Positions 32,296 through 40,438 of a DNA stretch of 64,000 nucleotides are shown here, in pieces. The position numbers were made by a program, and so were the translations under genes. The DNA comes from Enterovibrio norvegicus FF-33 (lineage in GTDB: Bacteria > Pseudomonadota > Gammaproteobacteria > Enterobacterales > Vibrionaceae): positions 125,255-189,254 of the forward strand of contig NZ_AJYD02000003.1 of assembly GCF_000286835.2 (NCBI RefSeq), read 5' to 3'. The notes beneath the pieces were generated by a model. That model saw nothing but the letters and a program-made list of their open reading frames with translations. It did not search any database and was not told the origin of the DNA. Positions within the stretch are counted from its first letter, which is position 1; every line of letters begins with the position of its first letter.

Positions 32296-32315
32296 TCTCC
32301 TACTAAGGTAGGAGA
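32296..32315. promoter_or_regulatory. Perfect palindrome before the relay operon
   Basis: TCTCCTAC (32296-32303) and GTAGGAGA (32308-32315) are exact inverted arms around TAAG, 20 bases before the ATG at 32335. In the LysR/relay divergent gap it is a candidate operator, or an mRNA hairpin close to the ribosome-binding site GGAAG. Confidence 0.5.
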
Positions 32316-32334
32316 GTTATCGGAAGAAAGTAGT

Positions 32335-32895
32335 ATGAACAGCCAGATCAAAGGAATGCAAAAGTGTGTTAAGTCTGCGATTTTGCTTTGTTTTTGCGCA
32401 TTAAGTGTCAATGCAGAAACAAACAAGGTGCCAGTGTCAGAGCCAGATAACTATCGTACCGAGAATTATCGGGCATCGGTTCCATATTCGCTCATTGGCG
32501 CCACCGTGATTGAAACGCCCCAAGCGCTCAAACAATTTATGACCCTTCATGACCCCCTCTTGATTGACGTTTACCCTGCGCCAAACAAACCCGATAATTT
32601 GCTCAAAACCACCCTATGGATTGAACCAAGGCGAGAAACACTGCCCAATGCGCTTTGGCTTGCCAATGTGGGTCACGGCATCATGCCGGATTCGCTAATC
32701 AATCTGCTAAAGCAGAATCTGCCGAGTGACCAAGCTGTCGTGATATTTTGTGAGCCCAACTGCTGGCATTCTTGGAATGCAGCCAAGCGCGCCCTTGAAT
32801 TAGGTGCGCAAGACGTAGTTTGGTATCGCGCAGGCGTGACGGGTTGGAAGGAGGCGGGGTTTACACTCGAAACACACACGCCGATCCGTCCATGA
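32335..32895 (+). CDS. PQQ-associated CxxxCW rhodanese-like protein
   Basis: 186 residues. A signal peptide (about 1-27, ending SVNA) precedes a rhodanese-like domain. The signature FCEPNCWHSWNAAKRALELG (about 139-158) corresponds to the family I know as the PQQ-dependent catabolism-associated CXXCW motif protein. Members accompany quinoprotein dehydrogenases; the function is unknown, but a periplasmic sulfur- or disulfide-handling role is plausible. Its TGA overlaps the next start (ATGA), so it is coupled to the metallohydrolase. Preceded by GGAAGAAAGTAGT. Confidence 0.85.
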   Translation: MNSQIKGMQKCVKSAILLCFCALSVNAETNKVPVSEPDNYRTENYRASVPYSLIGATVIETPQALKQFMTLHDPLLIDVYPAPNKPDNLLKTTLWIEPRRETLPNALWLANVGHGIMPDSLINLLKQNLPSDQAVVIFCEPNCWHSWNAAKRALELGAQDVVWYRAGVTGWKEAGFTLETHTPIRP

Positions 32896-33809
32896 AAAGC
32901 CTCCAAACACGCCTACTGTTACCGAGCATCTGGCTATCCATTTTCATGGCCTTTTCACCACTGGCTCAGACTATCTCTCTACAAGAAGTCGCACCCGGCG
33001 TGTTTTACCATCAAGGGAAAATTGACGACCTATTCACCACAGATTCTGGCCCAGTCGCCAATATCACCGTCGTTGTGGGCGATGAATCGGTGGCCGTGAT
33101 CGACACAGGAGGCAGTCGTCGTGCGGGCGAAGCTATCTACCAAGCCATTCGCGATATCACACCGCTGCCCATTCGTTACGTTATCAATACCCATGTCCAT
33201 CCAGACCATAACTTCGGCAATCAGGCATTTGTCGCTGAGAAGCCAGAATTCATTGCTCATACGCGCTATCCGGGCGATTTTAGCGCCAAAACAGGGTATT
33301 ACCTGCAACGCCTTACCTCGCCATGGTTTGAAGGAACGAAACCCATCGCCGCTACCCGTCTTATCGAATCGCAGGAGGAGATAGAATTAGGCAATCGCAT
33401 ATTAGTGCTCACGGCCCATGAACGTGCGCACACTCGCCATGATTTGAGCGTGTTTGACCCAGCCACAAGTACACTCATTGCAGGCGACCTGCTGTTTATC
33501 GACCACATCCCCACGTTAGATGGCAGCCTTACAGGTTGGCTCAATGTGATCGCCACCTTGGAGGCACTGCCGTATCAGCGAGTGATCCCCGGCCACGGGT
33601 CTATTCAAGTTGGCAAAAATGCGTTTGCAAAACAGACGCACTATCTCTTCTCGCTGGCACAAGAAGTTCGTGCCGCCATCAATCAACCTATTGATATCAA
33701 CACTGCCAGCCTTACGGTGATGACATCGCATGCCAAGGATTGGAAACTGTTTGAACAGTTTCATTCACGCAATGTGATTCAGGCTTACAAAGAGCTGGAG
33801 TGGGAATGA
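32892..33809 (+). CDS. Quinoprotein relay system zinc metallohydrolase
   Basis: 305 residues, exported (signal peptide about 1-24). Metallo-beta-lactamase fold with all ligand motifs: THVHPDHNFGN (HxHxDH), the later His region AHERAHTRHDL, AGDLLFIDHIPTLDG (bridging Asp) and IPGHGSIQ (last His). In family terms this is the zinc metallohydrolase that accompanies SoxYZ-like carriers in quinoprotein clusters, and its substrate is not known. The ATG at 32892 overlaps the upstream stop; the open frame extends 24 codons further but inside the preceding gene. Confidence 0.85.
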   Translation: MKSLQTRLLLPSIWLSIFMAFSPLAQTISLQEVAPGVFYHQGKIDDLFTTDSGPVANITVVVGDESVAVIDTGGSRRAGEAIYQAIRDITPLPIRYVINTHVHPDHNFGNQAFVAEKPEFIAHTRYPGDFSAKTGYYLQRLTSPWFEGTKPIAATRLIESQEEIELGNRILVLTAHERAHTRHDLSVFDPATSTLIAGDLLFIDHIPTLDGSLTGWLNVIATLEALPYQRVIPGHGSIQVGKNAFAKQTHYLFSLAQEVRAAINQPIDINTASLTVMTSHAKDWKLFEQFHSRNVIQAYKELEWE

Positions 33810-33824
33810 TGTGAGGAAATCGAA

Positions 33825-34607
33825 ATGAAAAAGATCGCTCTATTGCTATCCGCCGTGCTGGCGCTTCTCCCCATACTTTCTTTCGCACAAAGTGAACAAG
33901 AAAGCATGAATTGGCCGCTGATCCGCGACAGCCTCTTTCCTGGTTCGCCAGAGATTATTGAAGATGATGTTGTCACACTAATCTCGCCAGTCCGTGCGCT
34001 CGATGCTGCGCTGGTGCCGCTAGAAATAAAAGTGAATGTGCGTCAGGACGACCCTAATCCCATAGAAACCATTCACCTTATTGTCGACAACAACCCCTCC
34101 CCCATTGTCGGCACCTTTGATATGAGCCCAAACAACGGTGTCGCCAATATCTCTACCCGTGTGCGCGTCAACGCTTACAGTCCAGTGCGAGTTATCGCAA
34201 AAACAGCGGATGGCAAACTGCACATGGCGAGTAACTTTGTCAAAGCTTCAGGTGGTTGTTCTGCCCCTGCGGGTGCCGATGATCTTCTGGCGCGCCAGAG
34301 AATGGGCAAAATGAAGCTCAAAGATCTTGGTAACACTGACACCCGCATGCTGCAATTGCTGATCAGTCATCCTAACTACAGTGGCCTGCAAATCGATCAG
34401 GTCACGCGCCATTGGATCCCATCTGATTATGTGAGTGATGTACAAATCACGCTTGAAGGTGAACCTGTGATGCAGTTTAACGGTGGGATCTCTATTAGTG
34501 AGAACCCTACCTTCACGTTTCATGTCGATGCAGAAAAACGCGGAAAGCTCAAAGCGAATGTGAAAGATTCAGCCGGACGAGAATTTTCCAGCGAATGGGA
34601 CATTTGA
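33825..34607 (+). CDS. Quinoprotein-associated fused SoxY/SoxZ-like carrier
   Basis: 260 residues. Signal peptide ending SFAQ. The first half resembles SoxY and carries the motif SGGCSAPAG (about residues 142-150), whose cysteine corresponds to the substrate-carrying cysteine of SoxY. The second half resembles SoxZ (ISHPNYSGLQIDQVTRHWIPSDYV and a beta-sandwich ending AGREFSSEWDI). In Sox systems this cysteine holds sulfur intermediates; in quinoprotein clusters its cargo is unknown. The cysteine is internal because the two proteins are fused. 15 bases after the metallohydrolase. Confidence 0.85.
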   Translation: MKKIALLLSAVLALLPILSFAQSEQESMNWPLIRDSLFPGSPEIIEDDVVTLISPVRALDAALVPLEIKVNVRQDDPNPIETIHLIVDNNPSPIVGTFDMSPNNGVANISTRVRVNAYSPVRVIAKTADGKLHMASNFVKASGGCSAPAGADDLLARQRMGKMKLKDLGNTDTRMLQLLISHPNYSGLQIDQVTRHWIPSDYVSDVQITLEGEPVMQFNGGISISENPTFTFHVDAEKRGKLKANVKDSAGREFSSEWDI

Positions 34608-35147
34608 TCTTAATCCAAAAAATCCCAACAAAAAATAAGGTTATCCAGATGTCGTATCTTACTGAAAAGACAGTAATGACATCTGGCTCTTTCTGAGTTG
34701 ATCTGAATAAATCCTTTCGTTAACACCGCCATCAATCACATTATTATCAATGCATTAAGGAACCAACTCCGCTTAATGCACATTGTTGCCTTGCAACAAA
34801 AGTGTTGTGCTCCTTTGCTCCTCACACAACCTCAAAAGCTGCCATAAACTCAATTCACCAACGTTTTGATGACGACACTTCGTTATCAATGGGCGGCAGC
34901 ATTGTCGCATCATCCGATGTTGGAACGAATTGGCATTCGGGGTCAATGCTGAAACGCGAGACCGCATGTTGTAGATCGCCAACAAGCCACAAGCACAACC
35001 TTATGTTCTTTCATACGTTGAGTGCTGGCCAAAATAGCGTCCCTCACAACCCGCGGATTGCGCCCATCAAAAATTGAGACAATTAAGGCTGATGTGCCTT
35101 TGAGCACCAAACGCTCAATAGCACTCGCTGTCACGGAGGAAGTAAAC
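34608..35147. other. 540-base leader with four successive inverted repeats
   Basis: No convincing gene. Four hairpins lie in order: CCAGATGTC (34645-34653) with GACATCTGG (34678-34686), with TTACTG (34659-34664) and CAGTAA (34671-34676) inside it; TGCATTAAG (34751-34759) with CTTAATGCA (34772-34780); TTGTTGC (34783-34789) with GCAACAA (34793-34799); GTTGTG (34804-34809) with CACAAC (34825-34830). The first probably terminates the relay operon. The rest are unexplained. The dehydrogenase promoter must also be here. Confidence 0.55.
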
Positions 35148-36950
35148 ATGATAGGTGTAAAAAGGTTGCGAAGCAGTTTGCTCGCAGTAGCAACTGTTTC
35201 CCTAACTCTGCTGTTTCCAGCAGCGTCTCAGGCAAACGACGAGCTATTAAAATTACAGCAAGATCCGGATCAGTGGGTGATGTGGGGCGGTAACTATTCC
35301 GGCAACCGCTATAGTCCGCTGGATCAGATCAACGCAAAGAATGCGAAAGATCTTCAGGTGGCATGGACATTTTCAACCGGCGTGTTGCGCGGGCATGAAG
35401 GTGGACCACTCGTATTGGGCGACACCATGTACATCCACACCCCTTTCCCCAATAAAGTGTTTGCCATTGATTTAAAAACGAAAGCCCTCATCTGGAGTTA
35501 TGAACCTAAGCAAGACGCTTCCGTCATCGCGGTCATGTGCTGTGACACCGTCAACCGCGGTTTGGCATACGCCGACGGCAAGATCTTCCTGCAACAAGCC
35601 GATACCACATTGGTCGCACTCGATCAGAAAACCGGTGAAGTGATTTGGAAAATCGTCAATGGCGATCCTAAATCAGGCGGCACCAATACCAACGCGCCGC
35701 TCGTGGTGAAAGACAAAATCATCACAGGCATCAGTGGCGGTGAATTTGGCGTACGCGGTTACCTCACGGCTTACAACATCAAAGACGGCAGCCTTGCTTG
35801 GCGCGCATACAGCACAGGCCCTGACGAGGAAATGCTCGTCGATCCTGAAAAAACCACCGCCATGCTCAAACCCATAGGTAAAGATTCGAGCCTCGAGTCT
35901 TGGGAAGGGGATCAGTGGGAAATTGGTGGCGGTACCACGTGGGGTTGGTTCACTTACGATCCTGAGCTGAATCTTATCTACTACGGCACAGGTAACCCAA
36001 GTACATGGAACCCTTCACAGCGCCCAGGTGACAACAAATACTCCATGACCATCATGGCGCGTGATGCTGACACGGGCATGGCCAAATGGCTGTACCAAAT
36101 GACGCCACACGATGAGTGGGATTATGACGGCGTCAACGAGATGATCCTTGTCGATAAGAAATTCAACGGCAAAGACAGAAAGCTGCTGGTGCATTTCGAC
36201 CGTAACGGCTTTGGTTACACCCTTGACCGTATCACCGGTGAACTGCTAGTGGCAGAGAAATTTGATCCTGCGGTTAACTGGGCAACCCATGTCGATATGG
36301 AAACGGGCGTACCACAAGTTGTGGCGAAATACTCTACCAGCGAAGAAGATGTGGATACCAAGGGCATTTGCCCTGCCGCATTAGGCTCGAAAGACCAACA
36401 ACCTGCATCGTACAGCCCGCGTACTGGTTTGTTCTATGTCCCTACCAACCATGTGTGCATGAACTACGAACCGTTTGAAGTCGCTTACACCGCAGGTCAA
36501 CCCTACGTGGGCGCGACCCTTTCCATGTTCCCAGCACCAGGAAGCCATGGCGGCTTGGGCAACTTCATTGCCTGGGATGCGGAAAAAGGTGAAATCGTTT
36601 GGTCAATCCCAGAGCCGTTCTCCGTATGGAGTGGCGCACTGGCAACAGGCGGCGGCGTGGTATTTTACGGCACCCTTGAGGGCTACCTCAAAGCGGTGGA
36701 CGAAAAAACAGGTGAGGAGCTTTATCGCTTTAAAACGCCATCCGGCATCATCGGTAACGTCAACACTTATGTCCATGACGGCAAGCAATACATCGCTATT
36801 CTGTCTGGCGTAGGTGGTTGGGCTGGTATCGGCATGGCCGCAGGTCTTGAAGGTGATACAGACGGTCTGGGTGCAGTAGGCGCCTACCGTAAACTGTCTG
36901 ATTACACCCAATTGGGTGGTGTGCTGACGGTCTTCGCTTTACCTAACTAA
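35148..36950 (+). CDS. PQQ-dependent alcohol dehydrogenase, lanthanide-type (DYD motif)
   Basis: 600 residues. Signal peptide (about 1-29), then an eight-bladed propeller quinoprotein that oxidises primary alcohols in the periplasm. Adjacent cysteines C131-C132 form the disulfide under PQQ. Metal/active-site ligands by family alignment are E199 (GGEFGVRG), N283 (GTGNPSTWN) and the catalytic D325 in [12 protein letters not shown]327, two residues later, is the Asp found in lanthanide enzymes (XoxF, PedH/ExaF), where calcium enzymes have Ala or Ser. The DYD pattern therefore points to lanthanide dependence. Substrate range is not readable from sequence; linked alkylsulfatase suggests longer primary alcohols. 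Start 35148 has GGAGG upstream. Confidence 0.93.
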   Translation: MIGVKRLRSSLLAVATVSLTLLFPAASQANDELLKLQQDPDQWVMWGGNYSGNRYSPLDQINAKNAKDLQVAWTFSTGVLRGHEGGPLVLGDTMYIHTPFPNKVFAIDLKTKALIWSYEPKQDASVIAVMCCDTVNRGLAYADGKIFLQQADTTLVALDQKTGEVIWKIVNGDPKSGGTNTNAPLVVKDKIITGISGGEFGVRGYLTAYNIKDGSLAWRAYSTGPDEEMLVDPEKTTAMLKPIGKDSSLESWEGDQWEIGGGTTWGWFTYDPELNLIYYGTGNPSTWNPSQRPGDNKYSMTIMARDADTGMAKWLYQMTPHDEWDYDGVNEMILVDKKFNGKDRKLLVHFDRNGFGYTLDRITGELLVAEKFDPAVNWATHVDMETGVPQVVAKYSTSEEDVDTKGICPAALGSKDQQPASYSPRTGLFYVPTNHVCMNYEPFEVAYTAGQPYVGATLSMFPAPGSHGGLGNFIAWDAEKGEIVWSIPEPFSVWSGALATGGGVVFYGTLEGYLKAVDEKTGEELYRFKTPSGIIGNVNTYVHDGKQYIAILSGVGGWAGIGMAAGLEGDTDGLGAVGAYRKLSDYTQLGGVLTVFALPN

Positions 36951-36965
36951 TCAAAACAATAACCA

Positions 36966-36988
36966 GGGGAGTTTAACTCCCCTTTTTT
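36966..36988 (+). terminator. Terminator after the PQQ dehydrogenase
   Basis: GGGGAGTT (36966-36973) and AACTCCCC (36975-36982) form the stem, followed by six T. It separates the dehydrogenase from the blue copper gene, so read-through or another promoter is needed. Confidence 0.85.
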
Positions 36989-37068
36989 CTCAACATTGAA
37001 TCAATGCAACCAATTGAATGAAGCAGTTGCCTTCTAAACTCAATGTTATTGCTGAGAAGGGAATTTAT

Positions 37069-37518
37069 ATGGCTAAACGTTTTTTGTGGTCAATTTGTTT
37101 GTTATTGGGCTTAACAAGCCAGGGATATGCAGAAGAATATGAAGTAAAGGCGGTTGGGGTGAAATTCGCGCCGATGGTCGTCGTTTTACAGCCAGGCGAT
37201 AGAGTCTCATGGACCAATATGCCAGCACACCTGATTGAAACCATTGATGTGATGGTGCCAGAAGGCACAGAGAAAATACAAACTGAAATGGGAATGAACG
37301 TTAGCTTCGTGTTCGAAAACGAAGGCGTTTACGTTTACAAATGCACCCCACACTGGGGCGCTCGAATGGGCGGCGTTTTACTGGTCGGTAACCCGAGTGA
37401 CATTGAAGGCATTATCGACGGCTACATGGCAGAAATAGAAAAAGATAAATCACTGCTGCCCGCCAAAGGGCTATTAAAGAAATTCAAGAAACAGATGCAA
37501 CAGCAAGGTTTGTTATAA
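37069..37518 (+). CDS. Pseudoazurin-like blue copper protein
   Basis: 149 residues. Signal peptide (MAKRFLWSICLLLGLTSQGYA) then a cupredoxin domain with the four type-1 copper ligands in pseudoazurin order: H54 (PAHLIE), C92, H95 and M100 (KCTPHWGARM, spacing C-x2-H-x4-M). About 35 extra residues, helical and Lys-rich, follow the domain at the C-terminus. As the only small periplasmic electron carrier visible near the dehydrogenase it is the likely electron acceptor, in place of a cytochrome c; this is inference. AAGGGA precedes the ATG at 37069. Confidence 0.88.
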   Translation: MAKRFLWSICLLLGLTSQGYAEEYEVKAVGVKFAPMVVVLQPGDRVSWTNMPAHLIETIDVMVPEGTEKIQTEMGMNVSFVFENEGVYVYKCTPHWGARMGGVLLVGNPSDIEGIIDGYMAEIEKDKSLLPAKGLLKKFKKQMQQQGLL

Positions 37519-37554
37519 CGCCAGATTCGCGGATAAATTGCAGGAGGCAACTTT

Positions 37555-37935
37555 ATGATGAAAGCAGTTAAAACGGTAAGTTCACTCTTTGTCTTGGCAT
37601 TGCTGGCTCTCTCCCAGCCAGCCAGTGCCAATGACTTCCCCACACTAGAAAGGGTGAAATTCGTCCAAGAGTGCATGGCACTCAAAGGCGGCCCTAGCTA
37701 CGTCAACATGTACGGTTGCAGTTGCGTCATAGACAAGATTTCCGAACAACTCGCCTTCGATGATTATGTTCATGCTGATGCCTTCTTGCGCCTGCGCAAC
37801 ATGCGTGGCGAGCGCGGTGGCTATTTCCGTTCGTCCAAAGACAGCCGCACTGCCAGAGGTGAGCTTCTCGCGATTCGTGAAGAAGCCGATCAACAGTGCT
37901 TCTCGGCGCAGCAAATCACTCGTATCCAGCAGTAG
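37555..37935 (+). CDS. Small exported four-cysteine protein of the quinoprotein cluster (unknown family)
   Basis: 126 residues. Signal peptide (about 1-25, ending ASAN). The mature part holds cysteines at KFVQECMALKGGPSYVNMYGC-SC and near the C-terminus (QQCFSAQ), i.e. C-x13-CSC and a late C. No CXXCH haem motif, no known enzyme motif. Similar small proteins beside XoxF-type dehydrogenases in methylotrophs come to mind but I cannot verify that. An AGGAGG site lies 7 bases before the ATG at 37555. It is between the copper protein and the binding protein on the same strand, within one operon. Confidence 0.7.
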   Translation: MMKAVKTVSSLFVLALLALSQPASANDFPTLERVKFVQECMALKGGPSYVNMYGCSCVIDKISEQLAFDDYVHADAFLRLRNMRGERGGYFRSSKDSRTARGELLAIREEADQQCFSAQQITRIQQ

Positions 37936-37944
37936 GAGGCAAAG

Positions 37945-38823
37945 ATGAAGTCATTTTGTTATCGCAGTATTGCCTTATTGTCCTTGTTATTCACCCTCAC
38001 CTTGCAACCAACGGTCGCTGTGGAGAAATCCTTCCCTTCACCACTGCCAGACAAACTGAGAGTGTGCGCAGACCCTAACAACCTTCCTTATTCCAACAAG
38101 GATCAGCAAGGCTTTGAGAACAAAATCGCCGATCAGCTGGGTGAATATTTTGGGCTAGATGTTGAATATGTGTGGTTCCCCCAACGTATGGGATTTATCC
38201 GCAATACATTGAAAAATTGGTCAGACAATACAGGGCGCTTCGCCTGTGATCTTGTCATTGGTGTCCCCACTCAATTTGATATTGCTGCCACCACCAAACC
38301 CTATTACCGCTCATCTTATTCGATCATCTTCAAAAAAGACGGACCACTGGGTGCGGCGTTGACACAACAAGACGTTGCCACTGTGCCGGACAGCGTAAAA
38401 CAGTCTCTAAATATCGCCGCATTCGCCCCCTCTCCCGCTGTGACTTGGCTGAGAGATAACGGCTTTAAAGACAACACATCATTTTTCCGCATCATGAATG
38501 GCGATGGCGAAGATTACCCAGGAAAAATGGTGAAGCGCGTTGCTGACGGTGAATTCGATATGTTGGTGATATGGGGGCCAATTGCAGGATACTTTGTAAA
38601 GTCTCACCCTGAACTTTCTGTGATATCCATGACATCAGAAGGCAGCAATGTGTTTGATTTCCCCATGTCGATGGGCGTCCGATATGGCGAGCGACCATGG
38701 AAAGAAACCGTAGAAATGGCCATGGATGCCAATGCACCGCAAATCGCCATGATCTTGCAAGACTATGGCATCCCCGTTGTGGAAGCGTCATCAAAACCCC
38801 GACCAGATGACGACGATGATTAA
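37945..38823 (+). CDS. Quinoprotein-associated substrate-binding-like protein (XoxJ/MxaJ type)
   Basis: 292 residues. Signal peptide (about 1-26), then a periplasmic solute-binding fold with LRVCADPNNLPYSNKDQQGFENKIADQL, a good match to the MxaJ/XoxJ branch, and RFACDLVIGVPTQFDIAATTKPYYRSSY. XoxJ is thought to deliver or activate the apo-dehydrogenase rather than feed an ABC transporter; no ABC genes are near. The last residues are a run of Asp (RPDDDDD), a possible metal-binding tail. AGGAGG precedes the ATG. 3 bases separate it from the next gene. Confidence 0.85.
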   Translation: MKSFCYRSIALLSLLFTLTLQPTVAVEKSFPSPLPDKLRVCADPNNLPYSNKDQQGFENKIADQLGEYFGLDVEYVWFPQRMGFIRNTLKNWSDNTGRFACDLVIGVPTQFDIAATTKPYYRSSYSIIFKKDGPLGAALTQQDVATVPDSVKQSLNIAAFAPSPAVTWLRDNGFKDNTSFFRIMNGDGEDYPGKMVKRVADGEFDMLVIWGPIAGYFVKSHPELSVISMTSEGSNVFDFPMSMGVRYGERPWKETVEMAMDANAPQIAMILQDYGIPVVEASSKPRPDDDDD

Positions 38824-38825
38824 TC

Positions 38826-39479
38826 ATGCCCGCCAATAAATCGCAACGCGGCAGAGAAGCACCTTCTCGTTTACCTGCCGCGTCAGAACCTTCCACGCCG
38901 CCAGTCATTAAAAAGCGGGTTCGCAGCTTCCTCCCCTTCATCATCATGCTGTTCATTTCTTTGCTGCTGGCTTGGATACCTATCGCGTTTGCTTCCGTCG
39001 CTGTGCTGGATTTTGAACTCAACGATCTGACATTGGCAGAAAGCGACCGTGCAACGCAATACAGCGAAAATGCACCAAACGCCCCAGAAATTGCCCGTAC
39101 CGCCACACTCGCACCTCTTCTGAGAGAAGCCCTAAATACGCAATACGATTTTACGATAACACCTGTACCTACTGCACTTTACGCCGAGGCCGATCAGGGC
39201 TTTGGTTATTTGTTCTCTCACCCCAGAGCGGTGACAGATCTGGGGAGGGCGTTAAACACTGACTGGGTGGTGGTGAGTCGCCTTCATAAGCCCAGCTTTT
39301 TGTTTGCCTATTTGATCACCCATGTTGTCCACGTGCCAGCAGGCAGGCAACTGCCTGAAATCATCGTGGAAATAAAAGGGCAGCAACAGACACTGAGCCA
39401 GCGAGGGGTGAATGCGTTAGCGAGGCAAATCAATGAGGCGATAAATACGGTTAAGCAACAACAGAAAGAGGAAAAGTAA
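38826..39479 (+). CDS. DUF2380 domain protein with membrane anchor
   Basis: 217 residues. Unusual N-terminus: 33 residues that are basic and Pro-rich (RLPAASEPSTPPVIKKRVRS) come before a membrane segment (LPFIIMLFISLLLAWIPIAFA, about 36-56). The domain begins SVAVLDFELNDLTLAE (about 57-72), the DUF2380 signature of proteins found in quinoprotein operons. The DUF's role is unknown. It might be a long signal peptide or a true anchor. Last plus-strand gene of the block; weak ribosome-binding site, so it may be coupled to its upstream neighbour. Confidence 0.75.
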   Translation: MPANKSQRGREAPSRLPAASEPSTPPVIKKRVRSFLPFIIMLFISLLLAWIPIAFASVAVLDFELNDLTLAESDRATQYSENAPNAPEIARTATLAPLLREALNTQYDFTITPVPTALYAEADQGFGYLFSHPRAVTDLGRALNTDWVVVSRLHKPSFLFAYLITHVVHVPAGRQLPEIIVEIKGQQQTLSQRGVNALARQINEAINTVKQQQKEEK

Positions 39480-39488
39480 CGAGCATTG

Positions 39489-39504
39489 AAGGATGTACAT
39501 CCTT
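39489..39504. terminator. 16-bp palindrome between convergent genes
   Basis: AAGGATGTACATCCTT is a perfect palindrome 10 bases after the DUF2380 gene stop. There is no T-run; it could act as a weak terminator or a binding site. Confidence 0.35.
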
Positions 39505-39566
39505 GTATCCTAAGTGTCCATTCGCTTTAGTCTCTTGATGCGAGATCTAGAGACTGATCAGAATCC

Positions 39567-40340
39567 TCAAAATTGATGGTTAAATTCCAAACGCCATTCC
39601 ACACTGCTACTTGTCCCTGCACTGTCAGAGTAATTGGCAAAAAGACGTACATTCTGACGCGGGTTTAGCTGATAACTGGCCGCTGCTTCATGGTGCCAAC
39701 CATCCATCAAATCGGCCATGTAGTGGTTACTGTTCAAGGTGTTAATGTACATCGGGTTGTAGTTGAGCCAGATGTTTTCGTTAATCGAGTATTTGGCATA
39801 TGTACCCACCACCATGTAGGTCGAAGGAATCGCATAACCCACGCTGCCAACAGGGTTTTCAGTGCCACGAATTTCCGCCGTGTCGGTCACGGTCAACCCC
39901 GCACCCGCGAGTGGATAAAGTTGCAAATCTCCCATTGCCGGTAAGGCTTGCATAAAGCTGTAAGACGCACTGCCAAGGTCACTTTCAAAGTCCCAATTCA
40001 CATCAAGCTGAGAGCCGCGCCCGGTGGTGGTATCTAAACTGAAATGGCGATAGCGCAAGGCATCAAAGCTGTCGTTGCCATCCAAGTGCAGCAAATCCCC
40101 TGCAAACCCTTTTAGCTCTAGAATGTTCATCGCCATGGTGTCGGGATTGCCCGTGTCATAGGCCATGCCGAGTTTGAAATTTAACCCTTGGTCCGTGATG
40201 CCCACACCACCTTGGGTGTACACCGCCAACGGATCAGACATATCTTGCAGCGCGTCATCGCCCTCTAACGCCAACAAAGACGGGCTAGCCAACGACAAAG
40301 AAACCAGAACCAGAGTGCGAGAATAAGAAGAATTTTTCAT
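39567..40340 (-). CDS. Outer-membrane beta-barrel protein, putative channel
   Basis: 257 residues. Signal peptide ending LLALEGDD. The rest alternates polar and hydrophobic residues in strands with turns, and ends RLEFNHQF, the aromatic C-terminal residue typical of Bam-inserted barrels. No family is recognised with confidence. It follows the alkylsulfatase on the same strand after a terminator; that gene order suggests uptake of a hydrophobic or ester substrate, like FadL/AlkL-type channels. This is inference. Confidence 0.7.
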   Translation of the reverse strand: MKNSSYSRTLVLVSLSLASPSLLALEGDDALQDMSDPLAVYTQGGVGITDQGLNFKLGMAYDTGNPDTMAMNILELKGFAGDLLHLDGNDSFDALRYRHFSLDTTTGRGSQLDVNWDFESDLGSASYSFMQALPAMGDLQLYPLAGAGLTVTDTAEIRGTENPVGSVGYAIPSTYMVVGTYAKYSINENIWLNYNPMYINTLNSNHYMADLMDGWHHEAAASYQLNPRQNVRLFANYSDSAGTSSSVEWRLEFNHQF

Positions 40341-40353
40341 AACGTTTCCCTAG

Positions 40354-40381
40354 AAAAAAGGGGCCAACGGAGCGCCCCTTT
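40354..40381 (-). terminator. Terminator after the alkylsulfatase gene
   Basis: On the minus strand AAGGGGC (40380-40374) pairs with GCCCCTT (40364-40358), followed by T (40359-40354 complement). It sits directly before the barrel gene start, so read-through controls that gene's level. Confidence 0.8.
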
Positions 40382-40438
40382 GTGTTACCAGTATTTAGTG
40401 TTACCACTCAAGGTGATTGCCTGTTTCAGCGCCCCAAC

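Noticed and set aside
34802-35077. 91-codon plus-strand frame in the same gap
   Set aside because: No ribosome-binding site and low-complexity sequence with no recognisable motif.
34943-35149. 68-codon minus-strand frame upstream of the PQQ dehydrogenase
   Set aside because: It lies across the dehydrogenase ribosome-binding site, lacks its own clear site, and shows no known family; probably chance.
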